A stretch of DNA of 64,000 nt from DATFVJ01 sp963851085 (GCA_963851085.1 CAWKNX010000017.1:46036-110035), one strand, 5' to 3'; positions 8,723-17,620 are shown, counted from the first letter of the stretch. Numbers and translations: made by a program. The notes: generated from the sequence alone by a model not told the origin.

Positions 8723-9543
8723 TCCTCGCCGCTGAGGGGCTGCCACTTCTCCCCTATGAAGAACTGGAAGCTCGCCACTGGCGAGGCCTGCAACCGGGCA
8801 AGTAGCCGCAGATGCCACGGTGCGTCTGGGCCGTTGACATGAGCGACGGACACGGTGACCTCCGCGCAATCCCTCAGCCGATGGAGATCCTCGGCGAGCA
8901 GGTCAGGCATCCAGCCAACCGGCACCGACGAGGCGGTGACCAGAACAGCCAGCGGATTGACCGGGTTCTTGGGCTCGTCAACGAGGCCGAGAGCATCCCC
9001 TTGCCGGAGTTGGCCTAGCGCGCTTTCGACCTGCTCCCTTGTGACATGTATCTCGTGGCCACTGAGGTTCAGTGGCCGGTCGGGCACGTGGCGCACGCCA
9101 TTTACCAAGAAGAGGAAAGCCACCTCGTCCCCATCGACTGCCGGCACCGGGAGGAGTTGGATCGTGTCGCCCTGACGGCGCCCTTGAGACCTGGCGATCT
9201 GCTCCAAGGGCCCCGGTTCACCCTCCAGCCCGAGGCGGGTCAAGTACCGCTGATAATCCGGGCGGCGAGGATCCATTGCTCGCTGGGCGAACAGAGGGAA
9301 CAAGTCCTCGGATGCATAGCTGCGGTGGAGATCCGCGAAGCCGAGCAGGGGTTGGAAGTCCTTTACTCGCAGAGCATTACGGATGTAGGCGAACCAGTAC
9401 ATGCGCCCGTCGTAGGTAAGCAATCCCACCGGCTCGATCAAGCGCCGCTCAGGATGCTGCCACGCGACAACGAACCGCTGCGGAAGGGCGCTGGACCGGT
9501 TCGCTGGTGTGCTCGTAGCCGTCAGCGCATCAGGTGCAGGCAT
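8716..9543 (-). CDS. HIRAN-domain protein partnered with a HipA-like kinase
   Basis: 275 residues. The N-terminal half (about 20-120) has RFVVAWQHPERRLIEPVG and LLGFADLHRSYASEDLFPLF, a pattern seen at the start of HipA-type modules. The C-terminal third (about 185-245) has EPKNPVNPLAVLVT and VPVGWMPDLLAEDL, the NxxNPxAV and GYLP-like motifs of HIRAN domains, which bind DNA ends in eukaryotic helicases. The start overlaps the end of the kinase gene by 14 bases, so the pair is one transcript and probably coupled. No DNA-binding HipB antitoxin is present; this protein may take over that role. Role inferred from context. Confidence 0.65.
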   Translation of the reverse strand: MPAPDALTATSTPANRSSALPQRFVVAWQHPERRLIEPVGLLTYDGRMYWFAYIRNALRVKDFQPLLGFADLHRSYASEDLFPLFAQRAMDPRRPDYQRYLTRLGLEGEPGPLEQIARSQGRRQGDTIQLLPVPAVDGDEVAFLFLVNGVRHVPDRPLNLSGHEIHVTREQVESALGQLRQGDALGLVDEPKNPVNPLAVLVTASSVPVGWMPDLLAEDLHRLRDCAEVTVSVAHVNGPDAPWHLRLLARLQASPVASFQFFIGEKWQPLSGEDQ

Positions 9544-10450
9544 CGAGAACCCTCCTCCGATTCACTGCAAGAATCTCTTCTGCGAATCTACGCGCGGGGT
9601 CTGACATCCTTGGTACCTGCGCTAAAATGCCCCGCACCTCGCCTTCGTCAACGTGCCCGAGTTGCCGCAGCCAGTGATCACATGCGGCTTCCGAGCACAT
9701 CCCCAGAGCGCGCGCCGCAATATCCACCAGGGTCAGCCGACGCTGGTCGGGTCCGCGCTCGAAGCGGTCTGCGTAGCCCCTACCACACCATTGGCTAACT
9801 CCCGCGGCGTCAGCAAGCCGCCGGGAAGACTCGTCATCCGTCACGTTGAAGCCCAGGCTGCTGGCGTGATCGTAAGAACCGCAAAGGCGCAGGGGATCGG
9901 CTGATCTGGCAATAGGGCGCAGGACTGCCCAGTTGTTGTCGTGGCGATCCCTGTTTGCCACCCATGCATCCAGGACGACGTAACCAGCGAATACGTCGAA
10001 CGCGGTGATGTCGAAGGGAAGTTCACAGCCTGGCGGGGGTAGAGCACCATCGAGAACCCGGCGGATGTTCTCCAGCGAGTGGCCTGGGTGCAATCTCCCC
10101 TTGGCATGCACGTATCCGGGCGCCTCGCGCTCCTCCAGCAGCACCTGCCCTGGCTGCAACTCATGGCCCGACGGGCGCAAGTCGGCGCTGATGCAGCCTG
10201 GAGCACCACGGAGGTCGGCCATCTCAACAGTGGCACAGGGAACACCCAGTAGGGAGGCGAGGTGCGCCACCGCCTTCTCCGCCCAGTCCTCGCCGTGAAC
10301 ATGCCCTTGCTTGATCGTCACGGTCTTAAACAACCAGCGCCGCTCCGTCCCCGGTTCGGCCAGCCAGTACTTGGCCTCAGCTCCTGAGGTTTCGTCCCCA
10401 ACAATGTCCCAGTCACTGACATCGATCACCTGGTATGGCACGTCGGGCAC
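9530..10450 (-). CDS. HipA-like serine/threonine kinase
   Basis: 306 residues from GTG 10450. The N-lobe has RRWLFKTVTIKQG with a candidate ATP-binding lysine and a conserved Glu in EDWAEKAVAHLASLLG. The catalytic loop is DAWVANRDRHDNNWAVL, matching the N-x-D-R-H-x2-N motif of HipA kinases, and the metal-binding motif is SYDHASSLGF. HipA toxins phosphorylate aminoacyl-tRNA synthetases and cause dormancy. This one lacks the classical HipA N-terminal subdomain, which appears to be carried by the downstream HIRAN protein, so the kinase looks split as in other divided HipA systems. Target unknown. Confidence 0.75.
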   Translation of the reverse strand: MPDVPYQVIDVSDWDIVGDETSGAEAKYWLAEPGTERRWLFKTVTIKQGHVHGEDWAEKAVAHLASLLGVPCATVEMADLRGAPGCISADLRPSGHELQPGQVLLEEREAPGYVHAKGRLHPGHSLENIRRVLDGALPPPGCELPFDITAFDVFAGYVVLDAWVANRDRHDNNWAVLRPIARSADPLRLCGSYDHASSLGFNVTDDESSRRLADAAGVSQWCGRGYADRFERGPDQRRLTLVDIAARALGMCSEAACDHWLRQLGHVDEGEVRGILAQVPRMSDPARRFAEEILAVNRRRVLDACT

Positions 10451-10999
10451 GCCCGCAGCATAGAGGTTGCATGGCAGCTGTCGCGTGCAGATGATCCTAG
10501 CGGTCCCGAGGAAGATCTCCTAGTCCGCGTCGGCGCAGGCAGCAGATGTGGTGCCCGGGCGGCGTGGCTCCCGGCTTGGTCAGCTTGCGCCGCTTCGTTG
10601 GCGCCCGCAACCGGCCTCTCGCTGCGCTCGCTCCGGGCGGCCATAGATCTTTCCCTGGCCGCGGGCGTTTCCTGGTGCCGGCTTCACCGGCGCTGTTCTG
10701 TGCCCGCTGGGAAACATCTTGTCCGCCCGGGACGGCCGGTGATGCGGGCTCCTCCTTCGCAGCGCCTGCTGGCTGACCGCCGGGAGGCCCCACACGCCGC
10801 CCGGCAGGCCCGTTCAGCCTGCCGACAGCACGGTTCCGCAGCCGCCGATTCTCCCCGCGAGCGCGACTGCCAATGCCCTATGCACGAGAGGCCGTCTTGG
10901 CCGGGTTGTCGGCTGGCCGGGCTTGGCGTGGGGGTGGGCCTTCCCCCCTGCCCCCGCGCCATCACGCAACCATCCCATTCGTAGGAAGGGAGTATTGCC
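10451..10999. other. Non-coding or decayed stretch
   Basis: Very GC-rich sequence with overlapping open frames on all strands, none with a recognisable domain or convincing start. No repeat or hairpin of note was seen. The last 20 bases hold GAAGGGAG, the ribosome site of the ParB-like fragment. Confidence 0.5.
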
Positions 11000-11248
11000 A
11001 TGCCCGAGACTTCCGCCATCGTCCAAGACGCCGACGACAGCGTTGAGCCCGACGAGCGACCCGAAAGCCCGCCACCAGCGAACATGATCAGCGTTGATCA
11101 GCTCGCCGCCCATCCGGGGAACGTGCGCACCGACCTGGATCTGTCGGCCGAGTTCTGCGCCTCGATCGCCGAGACCGGAGTCCGGATACCGCTGCTGGTC
11201 TCCCACGCCGAAGGCGATGGCGGCTACCGGGTCATCGAAGGCCACCGG
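11000..11248 (+). pseudogene. ParB/Srx N-terminal domain protein, truncated
   Basis: ATG 11000 with a GAAGGGAG ribosome site. After a 28-residue acidic leader comes MISVDQLAAHPGNVR, then FCASIAETGVRIPLLV and GYRVIEGHR, the box I and box II signatures of ParB-type nucleases/CTPases. Directly after GHR the similarity stops, where intact proteins continue with an RRxAA helix and a helix-turn-helix. The open frame runs on but its sequence is unrelated. The gene is cut at about 11,250, apparently by a deletion whose other side is the DUF4386 fragment. Confidence 0.7.
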
Positions 11249-11394
11249 GTGGATCCGCAGGTCGTCGAGGAGTGCAGCCACGCGGCGGCTGTCAGCGGCG
11301 GCGAGTGCCTTTCTCGCGGAACTGACCGCACCCACCTGAGCCGCACCGGTCCCGCGCGAGACCGGCCGAAGCCGTCATGGTGCCCGCCCTCGCC

Positions 11395-11887
11395 GTGGCC
11401 AGGCGTCCGTTCCGGCGGCGCCCGCGAAGACGTTGCGCAATGTGACGACCGACAACAGGCTGATGGCGCCGATCACGATGACCGCCGACTCGACGATGCG
11501 GCTCGAGACGTAGCCGAGGCCGACGCTCTCGCTCTGCCGCTTGACGACGGGGAACAGCACCACCGCGGTCCCGATGTTGCAGATCGCCGTCAGGATCTCG
11601 AGGAAGGCTGCCAGGGCCACTCGGTGGTCTGCTCCCGGGCCGAGGACGTAGTGCGCCTTCAGAACCGGCCCATAGATGAGGGCCGCGGGAATCGAGAACA
11701 CGAACGTGCCGATGAAGAACAGCCCCGCGATCAGCGCCGTCCTTCTATGCGGATCCCCCCGATCGCCGGCCGGTCGGTGCAGCCCATCGACGTCGCGCAC
11801 CCCCGCATCTGGACCTCCCCCTTGCGTGCGTTCCGATATGCCTCCTATCTGATTGGCGACCCTAACGAAACGCCATGGATTGGGCAA
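11395..11887 (-). pseudogene. DUF4386 membrane protein, C-terminally truncated
   Basis: The product reads RRTALIAGLFFIGTFVFSIPAAL, then FLEILTAICNIGTAVVLFPVVKRQ, then SRIVESAVIVIGAISLLSVVTLR and FAGAAGTDA: the first three membrane helices of a DUF4386 protein. Family members are about 220 residues with six helices. Here the sequence loses similarity after GAAGTDA at about 11,395, so the second half is missing. The start at 11887 includes about 45 residues of atypical leader, so the true start may be internal. Function of the family is unknown. Confidence 0.65.
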
Positions 11888-12020
11888 TAGCGTCTTGTTT
11901 GTCTTACTTGTCGTGATTGCCCGGATGACAACGAGAGACGGCGGCTCGGTTCGGCCCTGATTCCAGCTGGAAGTGCGACTCAGACTAGGGACTCCATCTC
12001 AACCATCAGTCGGAGTCGGA

Positions 12021-12070
12021 CACTGCAGCCCCTGCAGCCCTGCAGCCCTGCAGCCCTGCAGCCCTGCAGG
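12021..12070. repeat. Tandem 8-bp repeat CCCTGCAG
   Basis: Five perfect head-to-tail units of CCCTGCAG occupy 12030-12069, preceded by a variant CACTGCAG at 12021-12028. Each unit contains the palindrome CTGCAG. No protein is supported across it. The 525 bases between the DUF4386 fragment and VapB hold nothing else recognisable. Confidence 0.85.
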
Positions 12071-12413
12071 CCTGTGACAACTTTCTCTACGGCTTCAAGC
12101 GCGCCTGCGGCGCGCCAACCGTCCAGCCCCGGAGCCGGATCGGACGCAGAGGACGCGATGTCACTGGGGAGATTGCGTGACCGGCGAGGGGAGTGCCGCC
12201 AGGCCGGGCGGGAAAGCTGGGCAACGCCCGACTCCGGGGCGGCGGCCTGCCGCGCCCCATGGGCGGGAGCCCGCCGGGCGCGGCGGCGCCGCCGGTCGGC
12301 TGCCCCGCATCCGCAGGCAGGCGGCGGGCGCCGTAACGCTGCCCAGTGACCGCGCCAGCGGGCATATCCGGATGACCTCACTTTAGATATCCTAGGTGTG
12401 GAGGGAGGTGGCG

Positions 12414-12623
12414 ATGGCCAAGACCCTGATTGACGTGGACGAGGAGTACCTGGCCGCCGCGCAGGAGGCGCTGCACACCGAGACGAAGAAGGACACCGTG
12501 AATGCAGCTCTCCGGGAGGTGGCCGCGCTGGCAGCCCGGCGGCGGGATCTGCGGCGGCTGGTCTCCGGTGGCCTGCCTGATCTTGCGGATGACGAGGTCA
12601 TGCGGGCCGCATGGCGGCAGTAG
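12414..12623 (+). CDS. vapB: VapB-type antitoxin
   Basis: ATG 12414 preceded by GAGGGAGGTGG. The 69-residue product starts MAKTLIDVDEEYLAAAQ and continues with TKKDTVNAALREV, the ribbon-helix-helix DNA-binding fold of VapB proteins of the VapB-family-2 type. A linker and an acidic C-terminal tail (LPDLADDEVMRAAWRQ) follow; such tails wrap and block the PIN toxin. The stop overlaps the vapC start by 13 bases. Autoregulation by the VapBC complex is expected, with the operator likely within TTTAGATATCCTAGG just upstream (about 12382-12396). Confidence 0.85.
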   Translation: MAKTLIDVDEEYLAAAQEALHTETKKDTVNAALREVAALAARRRDLRRLVSGGLPDLADDEVMRAAWRQ

Positions 12624-13036
12624 CCAGTCATCTGGCGGATACCAGCGCGCTGGCCCGGCTGCGGCATGCGCCGGTGGCCGCGGTGCTGGGCCCGATGATC
12701 GAGGCCGGGCTGGTGGCCACCTGCGGGGTCATCGAGTTCGAGGTCGGCTGGGCGACCAGGACTGGCAAGGAGTTCGATGAGCTGCGCGCGGACCGGGACA
12801 CCGGCTATGAATGGCTCGCCACGCATGACGAGGACTGGCGGCGGGCCCTCCAGGTCCAAGCTGCGTTGTGGCACGGCGGGCACGTCCGGGCGGTCGGTTT
12901 CCCTGACTTGCTGATCGCGGCGGTGGCGGAGCGAGAACGCGTGGTCGTGCTGCACTACGACAGCGACTACGACCTCATCGCAGTAGTGACCGGCCAGCCG
13001 GTGCAGTGGGTGGTCCCCCGCGGAACTGTTCCCTGA
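12611..13036 (+). CDS. vapC: VapC-type PIN-domain ribonuclease toxin
   Basis: A 141-residue PIN domain. LADTSALARL gives the first metal-binding Asp, EFEVGWATR a conserved Glu, FPDLLIAAVAE the second acidic pair, and LHYDSDYDLIA the last Asp. These four acidic positions form the Mg2+-dependent RNase site; VapC toxins cut tRNAs or the sarcin-ricin loop. Overlap with vapB assures coupled synthesis. It lies about 120 bases from the tRNA-Ala scar, a common place for stabilising toxin-antitoxin genes at the edge of integrated islands. Confidence 0.88.
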   Translation: MAAVASHLADTSALARLRHAPVAAVLGPMIEAGLVATCGVIEFEVGWATRTGKEFDELRADRDTGYEWLATHDEDWRRALQVQAALWHGGHVRAVGFPDLLIAAVAERERVVVLHYDSDYDLIAVVTGQPVQWVVPRGTVP

Positions 13037-13153
13037 CCATGCCGCACGTATAGCACAGAAGTACCGCAACGGACCGGGACACCGGCGGACTCGCGGGCAC
13101 TTGTACGGACCCTGACCTGCGGCGGGATACTGCGGTGCACGCCCTGCCCGTTG

Positions 13154-13195
13154 TTTGCAAGCAGGGGGTCAGGGGTTCAAGTCTCCTTAGCTCCA
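13154..13195 (+). other. attR-like scar: 3' half of tRNA-Ala(TGC)
   Basis: The sequence begins exactly at a tRNA-Ala anticodon loop TTTGCAA (13154-13160, anticodon TGC). It continues through the variable loop, a pairing T-arm (AGGGG/CTCCT around TTCAAGT, 13171-13187) and the acceptor strand TAGCTCC with discriminator A. No D-arm or 5' acceptor strand is present upstream, so it is not a full gene. Such 3' halves are left when an integrase inserts an element into a tRNA gene. The orientation places the element to the left, with the intact tRNA outside the window. Confidence 0.75.
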
Positions 13196-13490
13196 CCGCC
13201 AAAACTTGGCGTCAGGCCAGGTCAGAACCTCATCGCACTATCGTCACCCTACCCGCCGTGGGTGGCGATTAGCTATTTTGGGAGATCATTTCGTCTCCCA
13301 GTTTCCGGTGCGGTGGCGCTGGCGCGAGCGCGAGCCGCGGTGCTGCGGGTTGCGCGGTTGCGGTGCGGAAGGGCTCCAGCAGTCTGCCGGTGTCCATCAC
13401 GGGTGCTGTTGACGTGCGTGTATGGGGCGGCGCGACACGCGGGGCCGGCGGTGCTTGACGTTGGCGGTGGTGCGGTGATCATGGTCACTT

Positions 13491-13870
13491 GTGTCCGATA
13501 CGTCTCCGAGTTCGCCGGCCGAGGAGCGGCTGCGGGCTGCCAATACACGGTTGCGGCAGGTGGTGGAGGCCAAGGACGCCGAAATCGGCGCGTTGAAGGC
13601 AGCGGTGGCGGCGCTGCGGTCGGAGTTCGCCGCTGAGCTGGCGGCCCGTGATGGACGTGCTGGTGAGCGGATCGCGGCGTTAGAGGCCGAGCTGGCCGGG
13701 CTGCGGGTGGAGCGGACCGCCACGGTGATGGAGGCGCTGCTGGGCGTTCCGGTGTCGGCCGGGTTTGTGGCCCGCGCCCTGGAACGGTTCGCGCAGCGGC
13801 TGGCGGCGGCGCGCTGGAGGCGGGCGAGAAACGCCCCCGCGGGGCATCTCGATGTGTTGCTCCAGGTCAC
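13491..13870 (+). pseudogene. IS66-like transposase remnant with internal deletion
   Basis: Begins MSDTSPSSPAEERLRAANTR followed by a coiled-coil (VVEAKDAEIGALKAAVAALR), the layout of the N-terminal leader of actinobacterial IS66 TnpC proteins. After LEAELAGLRVER it jumps to TATVMEALLGVPVSAGFV, which resembles a segment normally some 200 residues further on, followed by unrelated sequence. The zinc finger and most of the DDE domain are absent, so this is a dead relic. The family call rests on these two blocks only. Confidence 0.5.
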
Positions 13871-14097
13871 ACAGCCGATCCAGTGCTCTAGGCCACCGAA
13901 TTATGCGGAACGCAGGTCTCCGCGCTGTCCAGCCACCTGCGGCAGCCGACGCGGGGGAACCGGTTTACGCCGGGTCGCGGCGGCGCGGTCGCGCGCCGCC
14001 GGGCGGCGGCACCGCGAGCGCCAGGGCGGCATGAGAGCACGCTCCTATCACGCCAGCCCTGGCAAGGTCAGGAGTGTAAGGCCGCTGTGCACAGCCC

Positions 14098-14411
14098 TGT
14101 GGATGAACTGCGCAAAGCGCGGCCGTATGGCTGTGCGATGCCTTGGGGCATGGCTGGAGGGATTCCTCGACGGCCACGCGCCCTTGCGCCCCGTTACCAG
14201 CCCAAATGCCGTTCACTCACTCCTTGCGTGGGCCGAAGATTCGGAAGCGATTGAGTCCACACAGCGGCCAGAAAGTTATCCACATGTGACCTGTGGATGC
14301 TGCACGGCCAGAGGCCGGGCCCCCGAAGGCGTCGTGCTCGGAGCGGTCAGATGTTCACAACCGGACACAGCAATTCCGCGCGCGGTGGAGTAAGGCAAAG
14401 ACCTGTGGATC
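14098..14411. promoter_or_regulatory. Cluster of DnaA-box-like 9-mers (cluster 1)
   Basis: TTATCCACA occurs intact at 14275-14283. Near matches are TGTGGATGA (14099), GTCCACACA (14254), TGTGGATGC (14292) and TGTGGATCA (14404), on both strands within 320 bases. They sit in a 1.3-kb stretch (13,871-15,175) with no convincing gene, only a frame-broken scrap on the minus strand near 14,420-14,590. Function is unproven; a decayed replication origin or a DnaA-titration site are possibilities. Confidence 0.5.
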
Positions 14412-15175
14412 AGGTGTTGTCACGGCCTAGCCGGTGCGGGCGGGTGAACCGCATAGTGATCTTGGTGGTGTTGTCGCGGTGCCTGGCTGCCTCCTTCATG
14501 CCGAGTCGCTGGTAGAGGGCTTGAGTGCGCGTTCGGTCTCTTCGGGGCGTTCGGTCAGGACGAAGTCGTGGAAGACGGCGAGCATGGGTCGTCCGCAGCC
14601 TGTAAGCGCCGGGTTGCCGACGGCACGGTGCGGTTCGCGCTCACGCCTGTGTCATGACCCCCACCTTGACCCTGACCGTGTTATGGGGCAGGGCCGCACC
14701 GATCGCCTAATACACGGTGCCGGCTGAGCGGACGCCCGTCGCTATTTCGAATTTCGCCGCAACGTGGCGTATCGACGGATCCGTGAAATCAACCCGGGTT
14801 GTGTCGGCACGCAGTTTGCGGTATCAGCCTGATGTGACCGTCACCTCTGGCGCGGTCCGCCGCAGCGCGCCCTGCACGATTGTCGACGATTCCGCTCGCG
14901 CCCTTGGTTCCGCCGCACGAACGCATGCCACGCCGGCGCGTTTCTCACGGTATGGTCCGCAAGCCTGTCAGCGGTCGTTGTGGTCGTCGGCGTACCCGCC
15001 GCCTGGCTCGACCTTGGTGACCTGCGGGCGCGGGGCACCAAGCGGGGGTCCATTCCAGGCGCTGGGCAAACCGGCGGGAGCAGCCGGTGGAGCTCGGCCT
15101 GCCATTCATGCCGGTCCGGCCGTTATCGCCGCCGGGGCCACGGTCAACCACGCGGGATACCGTGCTTGCCATAGG

Positions 15176-15415
15176 TCAGGGCCATGACGGCCCCTCCTCC
15201 GCAGCCGCATTCCGGTCGATCATCTCCGCTGCCAGCTTGCTCGCCGACACCAGCAGGCTGCCGACGTCTTCTGCGCTGAGGCCCTCGGCCACCACTTCGG
15301 TGCTTACCGTCCAATGCGGCATGGGCCCGCGCACGATCAGGAAGCCTGGCGCGTCTTCACCGCCGGCGGCCGGGCCGCTGTGCTCGATCCAGTAGTGGAG
15401 CTTCTGCTCCCTCAT
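15176..15415 (-). CDS. Small hypothetical protein
   Basis: ATG 15415 is preceded by AGGAGAGTATCCAAA, a good ribosome site. The 79-residue product begins MREQKLHYWIEHSG, has a beta-rich middle (PGFLIVRGPMPHWTVSTEVV) and an amphipathic helix (EDVGSLLVSASKLAAEMI). No known family is recognised. It follows the broken anti-sigma ATPase on the same strand, 350 bases downstream, so the two may once have been a unit. Confidence 0.5.
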   Translation of the reverse strand: MREQKLHYWIEHSGPAAGGEDAPGFLIVRGPMPHWTVSTEVVAEGLSAEDVGSLLVSASKLAAEMIDRNAAAEEGPSWP

Positions 15416-15768
15416 TTTGGATACTCTCCTCGTCCGCGCCAAGACCTCCGCAGCCACCTGGGAAGCGGCGGGAGCCGGGTTGCGTGCATGCAGGTTGAGC
15501 GGCAAGAGGCGAGTTGCCTGAGGCGACGTCGGGTAAGCGGACACGCACCCGGTGAGACCGGCTCCGCCGCCCGGTTGACAGGCGGAGGGATTCGACAGGG
15601 TTGCACCATTGTTCGCTGCCGGTGTCATCCGCGGGGATGAGCGTGTCAGCGGCTGCTGAGGTAGCAGGCATGATGTCCACGCCACCGGCATTCCGTTCGC
15701 CAAGTCGGCCCTGGTTGCATGAACCGGCCCGTTCGCGCGAACCGCCTCGGCCACCTCCTTCCCGGTCG

Positions 15769-16456
15769 TCATTGCGTCGTTCCCTGCACCCGGCCGCTGC
15801 CTGGCCCGCTCGCGTATCGGACCCGGGGCGGCGGTGTGCGCCGCGTGGAGAACATGGCCCATACGACTTTTCCCATGTCGCCTGGTGTGGTGTAGCCCCA
15901 CTTGTCACTGAGCGCGCAGATGATGTGCAGTCCGCGGCCGGCCTTCGGCGAGGGAACCCGGCGTTGTGGGCATCGGAGCCACGCCGCTCGGGTCGGCGAC
16001 CGCGCATAGCACGCAGGGCCCGGGCTGCAGCAGGCCGAGCCGGATCGGCCATCGGGGCCGGGTGCCGCCGGAACCTGGCAGGGCGTGCTGCAACGCGTTG
16101 GTCAGCAGCTCAGACACGACGATCGCGATGTCGTCGCTGCGTTCTGTCACACCCCACCGATGCAAGGTGGCGATGGTGAAGTCCCGCGCTGCGCGGACCG
16201 ATCCGGCATCCAGGCCGAGCGCGCGCGTGGCGATCCGTGGCACGCAGCTCCAGCCCATGGCCGACGGATCTGGCGAAAGCGGCCAATCCCCGCTTGCCAT
16301 ATACGCCATCTCCGCAGCCGGCGCTAGCCAGTGGCCGCCAGTGCTGCCCGCCAGGCGTTCCGGGTGTGCTGCCATCGCTGTCCCATCAATGTCGTCGCGA
16401 CAGCAGGGAAACAGAGGCGTACACCTGCGTCCGGCCGTTGCACGGGCGGCAGGCAC
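15769..16456 (-). pseudogene. RsbW-like anti-sigma/ATP-binding protein, frameshifted
   Basis: SVRAARDFTIATLHRWGV and DIAIVVSELLTNALQHALP give the N-box of a GHKL ATPase of the HATPase_c_2 type common in actinomycetes. ADPSG follows as a weak G1 box. After this the frame is lost near 15,950, and the expected ending GRGLHIICALSDKWG and KVVWAMF is found in the next frame, closing at 15769. A one-base change explains the break. Intact relatives bind partner-switching regulators or anti-sigma partners. Confidence 0.7.
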
Positions 16457-17047
16457 CTGCCGCGGATTCTTGGATCGTCAGCCACTCACCCGCGCTCGCC
16501 GGTACGCCGGGCGCCGTCCGGCGGCGGCCGCCATAAGCCCGCTGAGCTTCGGCCGCAATCGGCACCAGGCCGGCCCAGAGCCGTCTGATCATGTGCGTTT
16601 CTCCTCAACATTCCTGCCCGGCCCGGCCCCGAGAGAGGGCTCGCAGCCTCCGCATACGGGTGATCACGCCATCGCGAGCCACGTCAGCGGACAGCTCCCT
16701 GCTGGCCCGTGCCACGCCGCTGAGGCGGCCGGGGACATCCTTGTGTTTGTCATGCGTCAAGCACACCGCCGCCAGCCTCGGCGCGGCGACGGCGACGACT
16801 GCCAGCACCGCGGATGTCGCCGTGGTGGGCGGTGACGGCGGCCAGGCGGATGGATAGTCGGCACCTGTTGCCGTGCGCGGTGAGGATCGCGGCGACCTCG
16901 GCCGGGCTGTTGCCGTGAAATTGACTGTGGCAGGCTCTCGTGAGCGGGTCTCTTGGCCGGCGGGGCAGGGTCTTGACGGCCAGGGTGTTTCCGATGCCGT
17001 CCCGGCGGCGGGCCGGCGGCGGGTGACGGCAGGGTGAACGGCTGGGA
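16457..17047. other. No supported gene
   Basis: Two adjacent minus-strand frames (about 16,605-17,040) carry short plausible segments such as EVAAILTAHGNRCRLSIRLAAV and THDKHKDVPGR. They are in different frames and I could not assign them, so this may be a decayed gene. Nothing else is visible. Confidence 0.35.
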
Positions 17048-17620
17048 TCATGCCCGTCGCCCCCCGGCCAGGCTGCGGGCGGCGGCATCGTTGCGCATGA
17101 CGGCGGCCATCAGGTAGGCCCTGGTGATGGCCGCGTCCCGGTCCCACAGCGCAAGCGGGCGGGAGGCCCAGAAGCCCGGGCCGCTCTGCTGACATTGGGG
17201 GCAAGCGAGCCGGCCGAAGGCGTCCACCCGCCAGCCCGCGCAGATCGCGCGGGCGCGGATGTCGGCCTCGCCAAGCGCTGCCGGATCGGCGTGGTGCCGG
17301 ATACAGGAGCCCATCTCGCACCACGCGATCGGCATCCGTAGCTGGTCACCGATCACAGCCCGCTCCGTAATCTCAACGCAGGCCCTGATCACGGCGCTCA
17401 CAGCAAGGCCGTTCGCGGGCGGAGCGGCGGCGGCGGTTTCCCGTGTGGCGCCGCCGTCGCCCGCCGGATCAGCGGGGCCATCGCCGGCCGGGTCGGCGTC
17501 GCCATCGCTTGCCGGCTCAGCGCGGCCGCTGTCACGCAACTCCGCGATCCAGTCGTTCATCTCAGGCCAGCCGTTCATCTCGAGCACGCTGGCGCCGTCT
17601 GGTCGGATCTTGATTTTCAT
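17048..17620 (-). CDS. Hypothetical protein with Cys/His cluster
   Basis: ATG 17620 has GGAGG seven bases upstream. The 190-residue product begins MKIKIRPDGASVLEMNGWPE, and residues 30-60 are a Gly/Asp/Ala-rich linker with repeats of DPAGDG. It then has WCEMGSCIRHHAD and ACPQCQQSGPGFWASRP, giving cysteines and histidines spaced as in a zinc-binding domain. No family is recognised. The regular codon pattern and ribosome site argue for a real gene in an otherwise decayed area. Confidence 0.55.
   Translation of the reverse strand: MKIKIRPDGASVLEMNGWPEMNDWIAELRDSGRAEPASDGDADPAGDGPADPAGDGGATRETAAAAPPANGLAVSAVIRACVEITERAVIGDQLRMPIAWCEMGSCIRHHADPAALGEADIRARAICAGWRVDAFGRLACPQCQQSGPGFWASRPLALWDRDAAITRAYLMAAVMRNDAAARSLAGGRRA

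Noticed and set aside
12021..12070. Possible CRISPR array (also considered at 40901-41017 and 56021-56080)
   Set aside because: Units are directly adjacent without variable spacers, and no cas gene is present.
13120..13195. A complete tRNA-Ala gene
   Set aside because: No D-arm or GGAGCTA-like 5' acceptor strand exists upstream; only the 3' half is present.
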